In this document: piece after piece, positions 7,302-15,080 of the stretch | How the letters are laid out: the number at the start of each line of letters is the position of its first letter | Numbering within the stretch: position 1 is the stretch's first letter | The notes under the pieces: generated by a model | The model's database searches: none | What the model saw: the letters and a program-made list of their open reading frames with translations, nothing else | Told to the model about the DNA's origin: nothing | Source: an archaeon | GTDB taxonomy: Archaea; Thermoproteota; Nitrososphaeria; Nitrososphaerales; CADDZS01 | Direction of reading: 5' to 3' | Assembly: GCA_021806865.1 (NCBI GenBank) | Contig: JAKAPU010000013.1 | Location: 1 to 29,898, forward strand | DNA length: 29,898 bases | Position numbers and translations under genes: made by a program

Positions 7302-8336
7302 ATGAAGGCATTCGTTTTAAATGATTTTGGACAGAGGTTGAAGCTGTCTGACGTCTCCATGCCCAAACCAGGCAGGGGAGAGGCTCTCGTGAGAACAAGA
7401 GCCTGCGGCGTTGGTCTTACGTTATCTTGGGTTAGACTCGGCAGGATGAACGCTACGGCCCCAAGGATAATCGGACACGAGATAGCCGGCGTGGTTGAGG
7501 CTGTAGGCGAAGGCGTGACGGAACTCGCAGTGGGAGATTCGGTAGCCGTTTACTTCTATCTCACATGCGGCAGGTGTGAGTTCTGCCTAACTGATAGGGA
7601 GACTACTTGCTTGAACTTCAAGGGCAATGTCGGAACCAAGATCGACGGCGGTTTTGCAGAGTACGTCAAGCTCCCTGCGCAAAACCTCTTCAAGTTCGAG
7701 TCCAACAAGATGAGCTATGCCAAGGCTGCAATAATTTCTGACGCAATCGCAACTCCTCTCCACATTGCAAAGCGCAGGGCGAAGCTAACTCCACTCGACA
7801 AGGTTCTGATATTTGGCGCGGGCGGAGGAGTTGGCATACACATGGTCCAGATGGCGAAACTGTATGGTTCTGAAGTTATTGCGGTCGACGTATCGGAGGA
7901 AAAGCTACAATTGGCGAAAAAGTACGGTGCCGCACACGGCATAAACGCGAAAGCCGAGGAGGTATCGGAGGCAGCGAAGAAACTCACCGGTGGCAGGGGC
8001 GTTGACTGTGTCATCGACTTTGTATCATCGCCATCCACAGTGTCCAGTGGTTTTGATTCTCTTGCACCACAGGGAAGGCTCGTGCTCGTTGGTCACTTCC
8101 ATCCTGAAGACCCGCTACACCTGGTAGACCCGCAGTCTATGATCAGAAAGGAGATCACGATAACCGGATCAAGATACGCGTCAAAACACGAATTTCGCGA
8201 GGCGATAGATCTTGTTGAGAAGGGGAAGGTAGAGCCTGTGGTTACGAGCCTATACAAGTTCAACGATACGGATAAGGCACTGCTTGACGTCGAGGAAGGC
8301 AGGGTTCCTGGGCGGGCAGTAATGACTTTCGACTAG
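7302..8336 (+). CDS. Zinc-dependent medium-chain alcohol dehydrogenase
   Basis: This is an NAD(P)-dependent MDR oxidoreductase. From ATG 7302 (MKAFVLNDFG) it is 344 residues. Catalytic-zinc residues are C35 (ACGVG) and the GHE motif at 58-60. The four structural-zinc cysteines are C89, C92, C95 and C103. The Rossmann glycines are in FGAGGGVGIHMVQMAK (about 173-188), followed by an acidic strand end (VIAVDVSEEKL), which favours NAD over NADP. GTG 7290 is an alternative start. It follows E2 by 16 nt and ends the operon. In acetoin/2,3-butanediol systems a similar enzyme makes acetoin for an AcoABC complex, so that pairing is plausible, but other alcohols or aldehydes cannot be excluded. Confidence 0.9.
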   Translation: MKAFVLNDFGQRLKLSDVSMPKPGRGEALVRTRACGVGLTLSWVRLGRMNATAPRIIGHEIAGVVEAVGEGVTELAVGDSVAVYFYLTCGRCEFCLTDRETTCLNFKGNVGTKIDGGFAEYVKLPAQNLFKFESNKMSYAKAAIISDAIATPLHIAKRRAKLTPLDKVLIFGAGGGVGIHMVQMAKLYGSEVIAVDVSEEKLQLAKKYGAAHGINAKAEEVSEAAKKLTGGRGVDCVIDFVSSPSTVSSGFDSLAPQGRLVLVGHFHPEDPLHLVDPQSMIRKEITITGSRYASKHEFREAIDLVEKGKVEPVVTSLYKFNDTDKALLDVEEGRVPGRAVMTFD

Positions 8337-8351
8337 GCACTGACAATTTTC

Positions 8352-8517
8352 TCAAAGTCGTATTAAGTCCTCGAGCAAGACCTTGGCAGCATTCCTGCCG
8401 GGTGCGCCAGAAACAGATCCACCTAGATGCGTGCAGCTCCCGGTAAGATAGAGACTAGGGATGAACGATCTGTAATTGCTCCAGCTTGGAGATGGTCGAA
8501 AAATTCCATTTTGACTT
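8352..8517 (-). pseudogene. C-terminal fragment of a phytoene-desaturase-like FAD oxidoreductase
   Basis: Read on the minus strand, 8517 to 8352 encodes the unmistakable FAD-binding C-terminus of the COG1233/phytoene dehydrogenase-like family: RPSPSWSNYRSFIPSLYLTG, then GGSVSGAPGRNAA, then a normal stop (TGA). A stop in this frame appears just to the right of 8517, where the mobile element begins. The rest of the gene resumes at 9365 beyond the element. Joining 9365 to 8517 keeps one open frame (E-H-S-S-Q-N-G-I-F-R-P). It is not functional as it stands. Confidence 0.85.
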
Positions 8518-9364
8518 TATGAAAGACCATGTCTCAACCTTCTCTAGGCTGGCAAGTCCTTGCCCGAACATGGTCTATTCGACCGTCATTTTGACTGGAC
8601 AGTATCCTAGAGCTGCTAAAGAATTGATCAGTAACGATCGAATGAGTGATTGCAGCCATCTGCCAGCTTGGAAAAAGCAGAGGAGGTGAAAAAGAGTTGA
8701 ACAGGTATGTTGGAATCGATGTTGGAAAACAGAAATGCGCTGTTGCCATAATGGATCAGGAAGGATTCGTCGTTGATGAATTCGCATTCCAGAACAGCTA
8801 CGAAGGGATAGAGCAACTCGCTCGCAAGCTTTCTATGGACGACAAGGTCGTGATGGAATCCACTGCCGACTACTGGCTAAACCTATACAACACTCTGGAT
8901 AGAAAACACATCGAGGTCGTACTGGCTAACCCCTTGAAAACGAAAGCTATCGTATGGGCTAAAATCAAGAGCGATGAAATAGACGCAAGGATGCTCGCCC
9001 ATCTCTTGAGATCAAACCTCGTAGCAGAAAGCTACGTTCCCCAGAGGACCTTCGCGAGATCAGGACGCTGATCAAGCACAGGTTGTCTCTTGTAAGAATA
9101 CGAGCGAGCGTGAAGAACAAGGTCCATGCGCTGATAGACAGAAATGGGCTGCAATCTCAGGAGAAATTCTCGGATCTATTCGGGAAATCAGGAGTATCGT
9201 GGCTCAAAATAGTCTGGACTATGCTCTCAAGAAGAGAACCCTACGAATCCAGAAACACGAAGCGGTACGAGCATAAGCTTAACATGCTTTCCTGAATAAT
9301 ACTCAAGTCGGCTGGCTTTTGGCAACGCTCTGGATAACGACATGGAGAGGAGAGAGTCTTTCAT
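8518..9364 (+). mobile_element. Decayed IS110-family insertion element
   Basis: This is a block of about 847 bp inserted in the FAD oxidoreductase gene. Its edges are defined by the break in that gene's reading frame and by a 9-bp inverted repeat: ATGAAAGAC at 8519-8527 and GTCTTTCAT at 9356-9364. It carries a truncated, frameshifted IS110-type transposase. IS110 elements are normally about 1.2-1.5 kb and lack classical terminal inverted repeats, so the copy has probably lost internal sequence. The repeat may be a relic or a coincidence. Boundaries are accurate to a few bases only. Confidence 0.7.
8697..9295 (+). pseudogene. IS110-family transposase, frameshifted and truncated
   Basis: The start is TTG 8697, with an excellent AGGAGGTGA at 8681-8689 spaced 7 nt. 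The N-terminal half is a RuvC-like DEDD domain: YVGIDVGKQKCAVAIMD carries the first Asp, and KSDEIDARMLAHLL carries the later acidic pair. The frame breaks at the C4 run 9039-9042. Adding one C restores YVPPEDLREIRTLIKHR and continues through VRIRASVKNKVHALIDRNG to a stop at 9295. The C-terminal Transposase_20 domain, holding the catalytic Ser region, is missing. The total recoverable length is about 200 residues against roughly 330-400 for the family, so the protein should be inactive. Confidence 0.85.
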
Positions 9365-9700
9365 GAGTGTTCGGGCGCCATATCTCCGCCGTGGCAAGAG
9401 CCTCCCCAGTTCACTGGATTTCTTCTCCAAAGATCCATTGGGCTCTCTACCCGTCTTGCTAGGATTATGCTCTTCCCAAAATTAGTCGTTATCTTTGAGA
9501 GATAGTCTTCGACTGCAGCATTGTACTCTTCTTTAAGATCATCCCAGCTGCCCTTTTTTAGATTTGGTGGCACAAATGAGATCACCTTGTATGTGTGCTT
9601 GCCCGAAGGAGCTCGCGAGGGGTCGGCAACGGTGGAGCAGAAAAGGAGCGAAGGCGGATTGTCCATGTTGGCCAAACTTCTAGCGCAAGCACATGTGTTT
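9365..9700 (-). pseudogene. Central fragment of the same FAD oxidoreductase, 5' truncated
   Basis: The minus-strand frame contains LLFCSTVADPSRAPSGKHTY, NLKKGSWDD and NPVNWGGSCHGGDMAPEHS, which are typical of the segment before the C-terminal FAD-binding motif in phytoene-desaturase-like oxidoreductases. It joins in frame to 8517 when the IS110 copy is removed. A TGA at 9701-9703 closes the frame on the upstream side. The N-terminal Rossmann (GxGxxG) portion is nowhere in the window. The TnpB element begins within about 70 bp, so the 5' half was probably lost when that element or a deletion arrived. The substrate of the original enzyme is unknown. Confidence 0.75.
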
Positions 9701-9770
9701 CAACCATGGGTTAGCGAGACTTGATCATAGTAACTTGAATACTGCAATATTACTGTAATCACTACGCGCT

Positions 9771-11096
9771 TTGATCCGCACAAACACAGTGCTCCTTCAT
9801 CCCAATCAAGAACAGGAGAGAACACTCAATCGCTTGAGCGAAGCAACAGCTCGTCTTTGGAACAGGGCAAACTACCAGAGAAGACAGGCTGTCTTTCATC
9901 ATACTAAAAGACCATCGTACGCATTTCAATGCGAGTGCTTCAAAGATGATCCAGACTTCAAACTCTTAGGAACCTGCAAGGCTCAAGCTCTTCTGCACAA
10001 ACTTGATGAGGCATGGAAGGCAACATATAGTCTATTAAAACTGAAGAAAAGCGGCGGACTACCTCAAAACATCAAGAAGATCGGACTACCGCACTACTGG
10101 AAGGACAGGAAGACAAACAAGCTAGAACCAAGAGGCATCTTCGTAAGAAACGATGGTTGCTGGCTAGACGATCACGTAGTAAGCATCAGCAACGAAATCA
10201 AGATCGCTTACACTTCAGGAGCACTGTGGATAGGAAAGCAAGGCAGACTGGAAATTCAACGTCACAACAATAATCGATGGTATGCACACCAACCGATCGA
10301 ATTGCCCAAACGAAAGATTTTGGAGTCATCAGAACCACGCAGAATTACTGCGCCAATCGATCTAGGTGTGTGCAACCTCATAACAGCAAGAATAAAGTAT
10401 CAATCTGTAATCTATTCAGGACGCGCGCTCTTAAGCGACTGGACATACTATACAAAGAAAATAGCCGCAATACAATCCAGACTAAACAGGATCAACAACC
10501 GACATACCTCCAAGAAACTCAAAACACTATTCGGAAAAAGAAAGCAGCACTTCAAGCACGCGATGAATGCGATGCTGAGAGATCTTTTTGAAAGACTGGA
10601 AGAGGCAGGTGTAACAGAACTAGTAATAGGCGACCTTACTCAAATCAGGGAAGCTGCAAACTACTCAAGAAAAGTCAACCAGAAGATTCACAACTACTGG
10701 TCATTCAAACAAATCACTTCAAGGATCGAGGAACTGGGCGAAGAGTACGAAATCAAAATTACACCAGTATCAGAGGCGTACTCATCACAAAGATGTTCGC
10801 TGTGCGAAGGACATCCAATACATCCAAATGCAAGAATCTATCGCGGATTATACTACTGTCCAGTAAAGCACAGTTACATCAACGCCGATGTAAACGGATC
10901 AAGAAACATAGCCGACGCAAGTCCTCACAGGGAGAAGAAGGAACTAGCGGTAGCAGGCTCCATGGCAGAGCCTTTACTTCTAAGGTGGGACAGATGCGGG
11001 TGGAAGAGTAAAAGCTCTATGATCATCCAAGACAGAGAGAACACGATAGAAGCACAAACCACTAAAATTCCTATTCTGGTCGAAATACAGGAATAG
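9771..11096 (+). CDS. tnpB: TnpB-like RNA-guided endonuclease of an IS200/IS605-type element
   Basis: The 441-residue protein has the TnpB plan. An N-terminal wedge/helical part comes first, then RuvC-I with D197 (APIDLGVCNLITA). The RuvC-II strand reads LVIGDLTQIRE (284-294). The zinc-binding pair is C342/C345, with C363 and H367 in the second half. RuvC-III is NADVNGSRNIAD, with D373. The RuvC-II glutamate of the usual EDL motif is a Gly (G287), so the catalytic acid must be elsewhere, perhaps E294, or is missing. The second half of the zinc finger is CxxxH rather than CxxC. No TnpA transposase gene accompanies it. The start is TTG 9771. Homologues use an omega-RNA from the element's 3' end to cut matching DNA next to a short motif. 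Confidence 0.88.
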   Translation: MIRTNTVLLHPNQEQERTLNRLSEATARLWNRANYQRRQAVFHHTKRPSYAFQCECFKDDPDFKLLGTCKAQALLHKLDEAWKATYSLLKLKKSGGLPQNIKKIGLPHYWKDRKTNKLEPRGIFVRNDGCWLDDHVVSISNEIKIAYTSGALWIGKQGRLEIQRHNNNRWYAHQPIELPKRKILESSEPRRITAPIDLGVCNLITARIKYQSVIYSGRALLSDWTYYTKKIAAIQSRLNRINNRHTSKKLKTLFGKRKQHFKHAMNAMLRDLFERLEEAGVTELVIGDLTQIREAANYSRKVNQKIHNYWSFKQITSRIEELGEEYEIKITPVSEAYSSQRCSLCEGHPIHPNARIYRGLYYCPVKHSYINADVNGSRNIADASPHREKKELAVAGSMAEPLLLRWDRCGWKSKSSMIIQDRENTIEAQTTKIPILVEIQE

Positions 11097-11146
11097 GGAA
11101 TCCTATGAATTTATTCGTAGGAGGATGTCAATTGCACTGGACATCC
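11067..11146 (+). ncRNA. Candidate omega-RNA (reRNA) region at the tnpB 3' end
   Basis: Three hairpins follow one another across the tnpB stop codon. The first pairs 11067-11078 with 11088-11101 (ATTCCTATTCTG against CAGGAATAGGGAAT, two bulges) and lies largely inside the gene. The second is a 9-bp stem, 11101-11109 with 11114-11122 (TCCTATGAA/TTCGTAGGA, tetraloop TTTA). The third is a perfect 7-bp stem, 11123-11129 with 11140-11146 (GGATGTC/GACATCC). TnpB guide RNAs typically span the 3' coding end plus the right-end hairpins, with the guide immediately downstream. The structures are visible; RNA function is inference. Confidence 0.55.
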
Positions 11147-11177
11147 GATGGTCCTCTGTAGGATAGCCGCCTAAATG

Positions 11178-11693
11178 TTACTTTGAGCTGGGCGGCGCCT
11201 TGCTCTTGACGCCTCTACTCTTTGCAAAGTCAACTTTTTCCTTGTACAGCTTTTCGTCGAAATGGTTCTTCCACTTTGCGATCGAGTAGCAAGTCGCAAG
11301 CCCTTTCTTTCTTTCGGCGGTTGGTGGTGCGAATATCTCAAGCAGCACCATTTCTCCAGCGCCATCATTTCCAATTCGATGGTTAGCTCCCTTTGGCATA
11401 AACATCACAGAGCCCTCCTTTATCTTGTACCTACCCGTGTCACACTCAAAAAATCCCGTCCCTTTCAGTATGATGAACGCATGCTCCGAGTCGTCGTGCT
11501 TGTGCATTTTGACCTCGTCACCCTTCTGGTAAGTGATATACTCGACAGCACAGTTTTCTGCGCCACCGACTTCATCGTCGAAGAGGATCTTCAACTGTCT
11601 CTTTCCATGAAGGTCGTAATACGTCGGAAGCTCATCTACATGAGCCACTGTAGCCACAGGTTTCTTGCCCTTTAGCACGGTTGAGGTAGCCAA
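11178..11693 (-). CDS. Cupin-domain protein
   Basis: This is a single-domain cupin of 171 residues. The metal-binding motif 1 is visible at MHKHDDSEHAFIILKGTG (H64, H66, E70/H71). Motif 2 follows around PKGANHRIGN with H105. Such proteins bind Fe, Mn, Ni or Zn and act as dioxygenases, isomerases or sensors; nothing here decides which. A Lys-rich C-terminal tail of about 45 residues lies outside the barrel. The start is TTG 11693. It stands alone on the minus strand between the TnpB element and the alpha/beta hydrolase. Confidence 0.85.
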   Translation of the reverse strand: MATSTVLKGKKPVATVAHVDELPTYYDLHGKRQLKILFDDEVGGAENCAVEYITYQKGDEVKMHKHDDSEHAFIILKGTGFFECDTGRYKIKEGSVMFMPKGANHRIGNDGAGEMVLLEIFAPPTAERKKGLATCYSIAKWKNHFDEKLYKEKVDFAKSRGVKSKAPPSSK

Positions 11694-11866
11694 TGCTTAA
11701 CCCAAAGATCGAAACTCTGGGACTTGCAAATAAGGTTTCTTGAGAGACTCTGCAATAACCAATCTCTACACTGTATTCCTCACGGCGATTATTGTTGAGA
11801 GGCAAAAATCTGCCCCTTGTAGCAGTCTTTATGTAATGATAGTTAGGGCATCACAGGATGGAGATG

Positions 11867-13000
11867 CTAATCTTGGGACTCTCGAGTTAGCTTTGAGTAG
11901 AGCCAGTCGAACACGTAAGATGTCGATTCAGCTCTGTAGGCAGACGCGCCGTGACCCGCCTTGTACCACTTGAGCATCTTGTCCTTTGAGCCGATGGCCT
12001 TATACAGTTTTTCGGCTGCCTTTGGAGAGGAGACGTAATCCTCCGTTCCATGTACTATAAGAACCGGACAACGCATTTTTTCAGCAACGCCCGAAAGGTC
12101 GAATTTCTTCAACTTCTCGATAGCGTCTTCATCGTCTTTTGCCCCGATGTCCCAATTTATCGCTCGTTTTACTGGTGGGAAAAAATCATACACATCCTCC
12201 CGAACATTGAAGATCGCGTCAAACACAACTGCCGCGCGTACTCTCTTTTCCATCGACGCAGCTCTTGACGAATAATATCCGCCCAAGCTTCGGCCCATGA
12301 TCGCAATTCTCTTCGAGTCGACCGTCTTGAAGTAGGTCTTTTCCAGAAAATCGATAGCTGCGGCCACAACCTTCTCGTAGTCGTATCGAGCATAGAGCTT
12401 CTCAAACCTGAGTGTATAACCCTGCCCTGGACCATCGATGATTAGCGCGTGCATTCCTCGCTTGATGCAATCCACGGCGCTATTGAAGTAGACTTCCTCA
12501 CACGTAGCATCAGCGCCGCCAAATATCACAATGCAGGGCATCTTCTTTGTATCAGGCGATGAACTCACAAAGTAAGCATGGAGCTTCTTTCCCTCGAAGG
12601 GGATCGAAACAGGTTTGATTCTACTTGCAAGTGAAGCCGCCTTCGCGAAGTTCTGGACGTGTTTACGGTACGTGGGTTTCTCTCGTTTGTCGTTTCGGTC
12701 GAGATAGAAATCTGCCATTCTGTAATAGTTTGATGATCGAAAATACGCCTGCTGTGCTGATTCGATGAAACTTATCTTTTCAGCTGTCTTTGCAAGCTTT
12801 TCGACGTACAACCCAATCGTGTACCATTCCTTGAACCACGACTCGGGATCGCCGACCGTCATCTTACTCGCTGCCCTATTTATCTCTCCAAAATCTCCGC
12901 CACCGTTAGCGGATTCGCCAATAATTCGGATCAACTGGTGCGACCAGCCTCGGTTGGTGGGGAAATACATGAAGACGCTTTCAGAAGAATGCTCTGACAA
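11867..13000 (-). CDS. Alpha/beta hydrolase of the 2,6-dihydropseudooxynicotine hydrolase/FrsA-like type
   Basis: The protein has a large helical N-terminal cap (about residues 1-130, including W55-F56 and a YFRSSNYYRMADFY segment) and then a hydrolase core. The catalytic triad is visible: nucleophile S238 in MGRSLGG, D321 in VHGTEDYV and H350 in KAGHGAS. The FGGADATCEEVY segment (160-171) forms the oxyanion-hole region. This cap-plus-core arrangement is shared with C-C bond hydrolases such as 2,6-dihydropseudooxynicotine hydrolase and with DUF1100 esterases. A role in degrading a heterocyclic or keto compound is possible but unproven. The start is TTG 13000, or ATG 12970 (residue 11). It is divergent from the LLM oxidoreductase gene. 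Confidence 0.85.
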   Translation of the reverse strand: MSEHSSESVFMYFPTNRGWSHQLIRIIGESANGGGDFGEINRAASKMTVGDPESWFKEWYTIGLYVEKLAKTAEKISFIESAQQAYFRSSNYYRMADFYLDRNDKREKPTYRKHVQNFAKAASLASRIKPVSIPFEGKKLHAYFVSSSPDTKKMPCIVIFGGADATCEEVYFNSAVDCIKRGMHALIIDGPGQGYTLRFEKLYARYDYEKVVAAAIDFLEKTYFKTVDSKRIAIMGRSLGGYYSSRAASMEKRVRAAVVFDAIFNVREDVYDFFPPVKRAINWDIGAKDDEDAIEKLKKFDLSGVAEKMRCPVLIVHGTEDYVSSPKAAEKLYKAIGSKDKMLKWYKAGHGASAYRAESTSYVFDWLYSKLTRESQD

Positions 13001-13132
13001 CTAGTAACTTCCTTGTATCTTTCGAGCCTTTTCTTGGCTCTCATTTTAGTCTTGCCTTGCGGAAATTGCAGGAAATGGCCCACTTGGTGCGGTATCTCGG
13101 AACAATGGTAGATCCTCGGGGTAAGCATTATC

Positions 13133-13140
13133 CATATTAA
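13133..13140 (+). promoter_or_regulatory. Box A upstream of the LLM oxidoreductase gene
   Basis: CATATTAA at 13133-13140 lies about 30 nt before the TTG start at 13167. There is no Shine-Dalgarno in between, which fits a leaderless or very short-leader archaeal transcript. The element is inferred from position and base composition. Confidence 0.4.
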
Positions 13141-13166
13141 CAATCAGCCTAATTTTCGGCCAGCAA

Positions 13167-14057
13167 TTGAAGTTCGGAATCTGCGCCTACAACTGGGAGC
13201 CCTTCTCCTATACACCAAGATTGTTCGAAGAACTGGCCAGAGAAACAGAAGCACTGAACTACGACTCGTTCTTTGTCACTGACCACTTTTTGCGCCCACA
13301 TGCCCCAAAGGACCTTACAGTAAAGCAGAACGCGACGCTCGAAGCTTGGACGCTGCTTGCTAACCTCGCGGCAAAAACCAGCAGGATAAGACTGGGAACC
13401 TGCGTAACTCCGATGCCTTTGAGAAAGCCAGAGATACTTGCTAAAATGGTTGCGACCGTGGATATTCTCTCGGAGGGCAGAGTGATACTTGGTGTCGGTG
13501 CGGGATGGGACAAACCAGAGTTCGAAGTCTATGGAAGCTGGTACTCCGACGGAGAGAGGGTAGAGCGGACTCGCGAAGGGATCGAGCTCGTGAAGAAGTT
13601 GTGGACTGAGGATGTGGCGGACTATGACGGCAAGTACTACAAAGCAAAGGGTGCAATCTGCGAGCCAAAACCTGTCCAGAAGGGAGGACCGCCGGTGTGG
13701 CTGGGAGCTATACACGACAAGATGCTGAAGCTTACGGGCGATCTTGCCGATGCGTGGTTCCCCGGAAGGGCTGTCGGGGCGACGATCGAACACTATGCAG
13801 CAAGCGTTCCGAAGATTAAGGAGGAAGCAAGCAAAGTGGGAAGAAAGACTCCTTTGCTCAGCTTGATGGGATACTTCGTGGAACCAAACGCATCGCTCGC
13901 ACTGCCTGCAATTGCAACCATGGATAAGGCGGCGGAAATGGTTCAGAAATACAGAGATCTGGGCTGCGAATACATGGCTGTAATGTTTTTCCCAGTGACA
14001 AAGTTCAAAGAAATGATGAGAAGCTTCAGCAGGGACGTAGTGCCTAGCTTCTCTTGA
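13167..14057 (+). CDS. LLM-class (luciferase-like) flavin- or F420-dependent oxidoreductase
   Basis: This is a TIM-barrel enzyme of the bacterial luciferase superfamily, using FMN or F420 in monooxygenation or dehydrogenation. Signatures in order: MKFGICAYNWE strand 1, YDSFFVTDHF, RIRLGTCVTPMPLRKPEILA, and then SEGRVILGVGAGWDKPEFEVYG, the classic family motif. GGPPVWLGA and LADAWFPG come later. Its 296 residues match F420-type members. The start is TTG 13167. It converges on the cyclase gene, whose stop is only 6 nt away. The substrate is unknown; archaeal F420 use is plausible but cannot be read from the sequence. Confidence 0.9.
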   Translation: MKFGICAYNWEPFSYTPRLFEELARETEALNYDSFFVTDHFLRPHAPKDLTVKQNATLEAWTLLANLAAKTSRIRLGTCVTPMPLRKPEILAKMVATVDILSEGRVILGVGAGWDKPEFEVYGSWYSDGERVERTREGIELVKKLWTEDVADYDGKYYKAKGAICEPKPVQKGGPPVWLGAIHDKMLKLTGDLADAWFPGRAVGATIEHYAASVPKIKEEASKVGRKTPLLSLMGYFVEPNASLALPAIATMDKAAEMVQKYRDLGCEYMAVMFFPVTKFKEMMRSFSRDVVPSFS

Positions 14058-14063
14058 CTTAGT

Positions 14064-14843
14064 TCAGAATCCTTCGAATGCGACGACTCTGCAGATGCTA
14101 GCTTCTCCGCGTATGAATCGCCAGGGAAAGGCGCCGAACTTCATCCTCTTTCCGAGGACCTTATCGATGTCTCCTGCAATGTTCTCAACAAGACACATGT
14201 TGTTCTTTGCAGTCATGATGTGAACCTGGAGGAACTGATCCATCGGTAGAAGTTCGTCTATACTCTTACCTTGCTTTTCTTGGAACAGGCGCGACAAGTC
14301 AGGCCTCATCTTTCTTATCGCAGTGTTCAACGGATGGTCCAGGGCAGGAGTGTCTGCTCCAAGCCATTTAAGTTTCTTCTTGATCGCCCACTTTGCGAAT
14401 TCCACGTGCGGAGCTGGGTGTCTCGTGAAGTATTTTTCCTCGTTTTTCTTAGCGGCCATCCAGTGATACTTGTGCCATCCAGTGTGCAAGATCAGTATGT
14501 CGCCGTTTTTGACTTCGGTCTTGTCCTCGACCATCTTGGGAGTGATTATGTCGAACTCATCCAGCTCATCTTCGAGGTCGACTACTATGCCTTCGCCGAA
14601 AAGAACATCCATCGGGATCTCTGAGCTGTCCCAGCCTTCTGGGTTGAAGTGAAGCGGAGCGTCCACATGAGTTCCAACGTGCATAGCAGTGTCCACGCGC
14701 ATGCTGTGCAGCGTGTCTTTGGGGAACCTGTGGAAACTGGAGACTACGGGGTCGGGGAAGTAAGGCCACGGAGGAATTCCTGCACCCCACTCTTGAGTGA
14801 GGTCGTACAACTTTTGGTTGTCTTTGGGCAATTTCGTCGGCAC
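14064..14843 (-). CDS. Cyclase-family metal hydrolase (kynurenine formamidase-like)
   Basis: This member of the putative cyclase family (PF04199) hydrolyses amides or lactones at a metal site. The hallmark HxGTHxDAPxH is present as HVGTHVDAPLH (residues 55-65, with H55, H59, D61 and H65). Further on come GDILILHTGW and GADTPALDHPLN, both typical. The length of 259 residues is normal. The start is GTG 14843. Candidate box A elements, CTTAATAG (14861-14868) and CATATC (near 14873-14878), lie 20-35 nt upstream. Relatives include kynurenine formamidase and isatin hydrolase, so together with the adjacent LLM enzyme and alpha/beta hydrolase it fits ring or amide catabolism. The substrate is inferred, not shown. 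Confidence 0.88.
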   Translation of the reverse strand: MPTKLPKDNQKLYDLTQEWGAGIPPWPYFPDPVVSSFHRFPKDTLHSMRVDTAMHVGTHVDAPLHFNPEGWDSSEIPMDVLFGEGIVVDLEDELDEFDIITPKMVEDKTEVKNGDILILHTGWHKYHWMAAKKNEEKYFTRHPAPHVEFAKWAIKKKLKWLGADTPALDHPLNTAIRKMRPDLSRLFQEKQGKSIDELLPMDQFLQVHIMTAKNNMCLVENIAGDIDKVLGKRMKFGAFPWRFIRGEASICRVVAFEGF

Positions 14844-15080
14844 TGCCTGACTTTGTGAAACTATTAAGAGTTGATATGATGCTTTGCACTGCTTACTAAG
14901 GAAGATATGAATTCCAATTTTCGTTTATGAACTAAAGTTGGCCGAGCTACGTGTGACAAATGTCTCGAGCTCCTGTTCTTCAACCTATTTCAAAAGCAAA
15001 GTATCATTACCAGCATTCTAAGGCGTTTCACACTCTTTGATTCAAACACAACTTCTGACATCATATCTCATTGATTGGCT

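Noticed and set aside
7302..8336. Idea that the dehydrogenase after E2 is the E3 subunit
   Set aside because: It has zinc-site cysteines and an MDR Rossmann fold, with no FAD or redox-disulfide motif of dihydrolipoyl dehydrogenase.
9521..9724. 67-codon plus-strand frame between the IS110 copy and tnpB, considered as a TnpA remnant
   Set aside because: No HUH or catalytic Tyr motif; it is antisense to the FAD oxidoreductase fragment.
13149..13793. 214-codon minus-strand frame antisense to the LLM gene
   Set aside because: Shadow of a well-supported gene; no family pattern.
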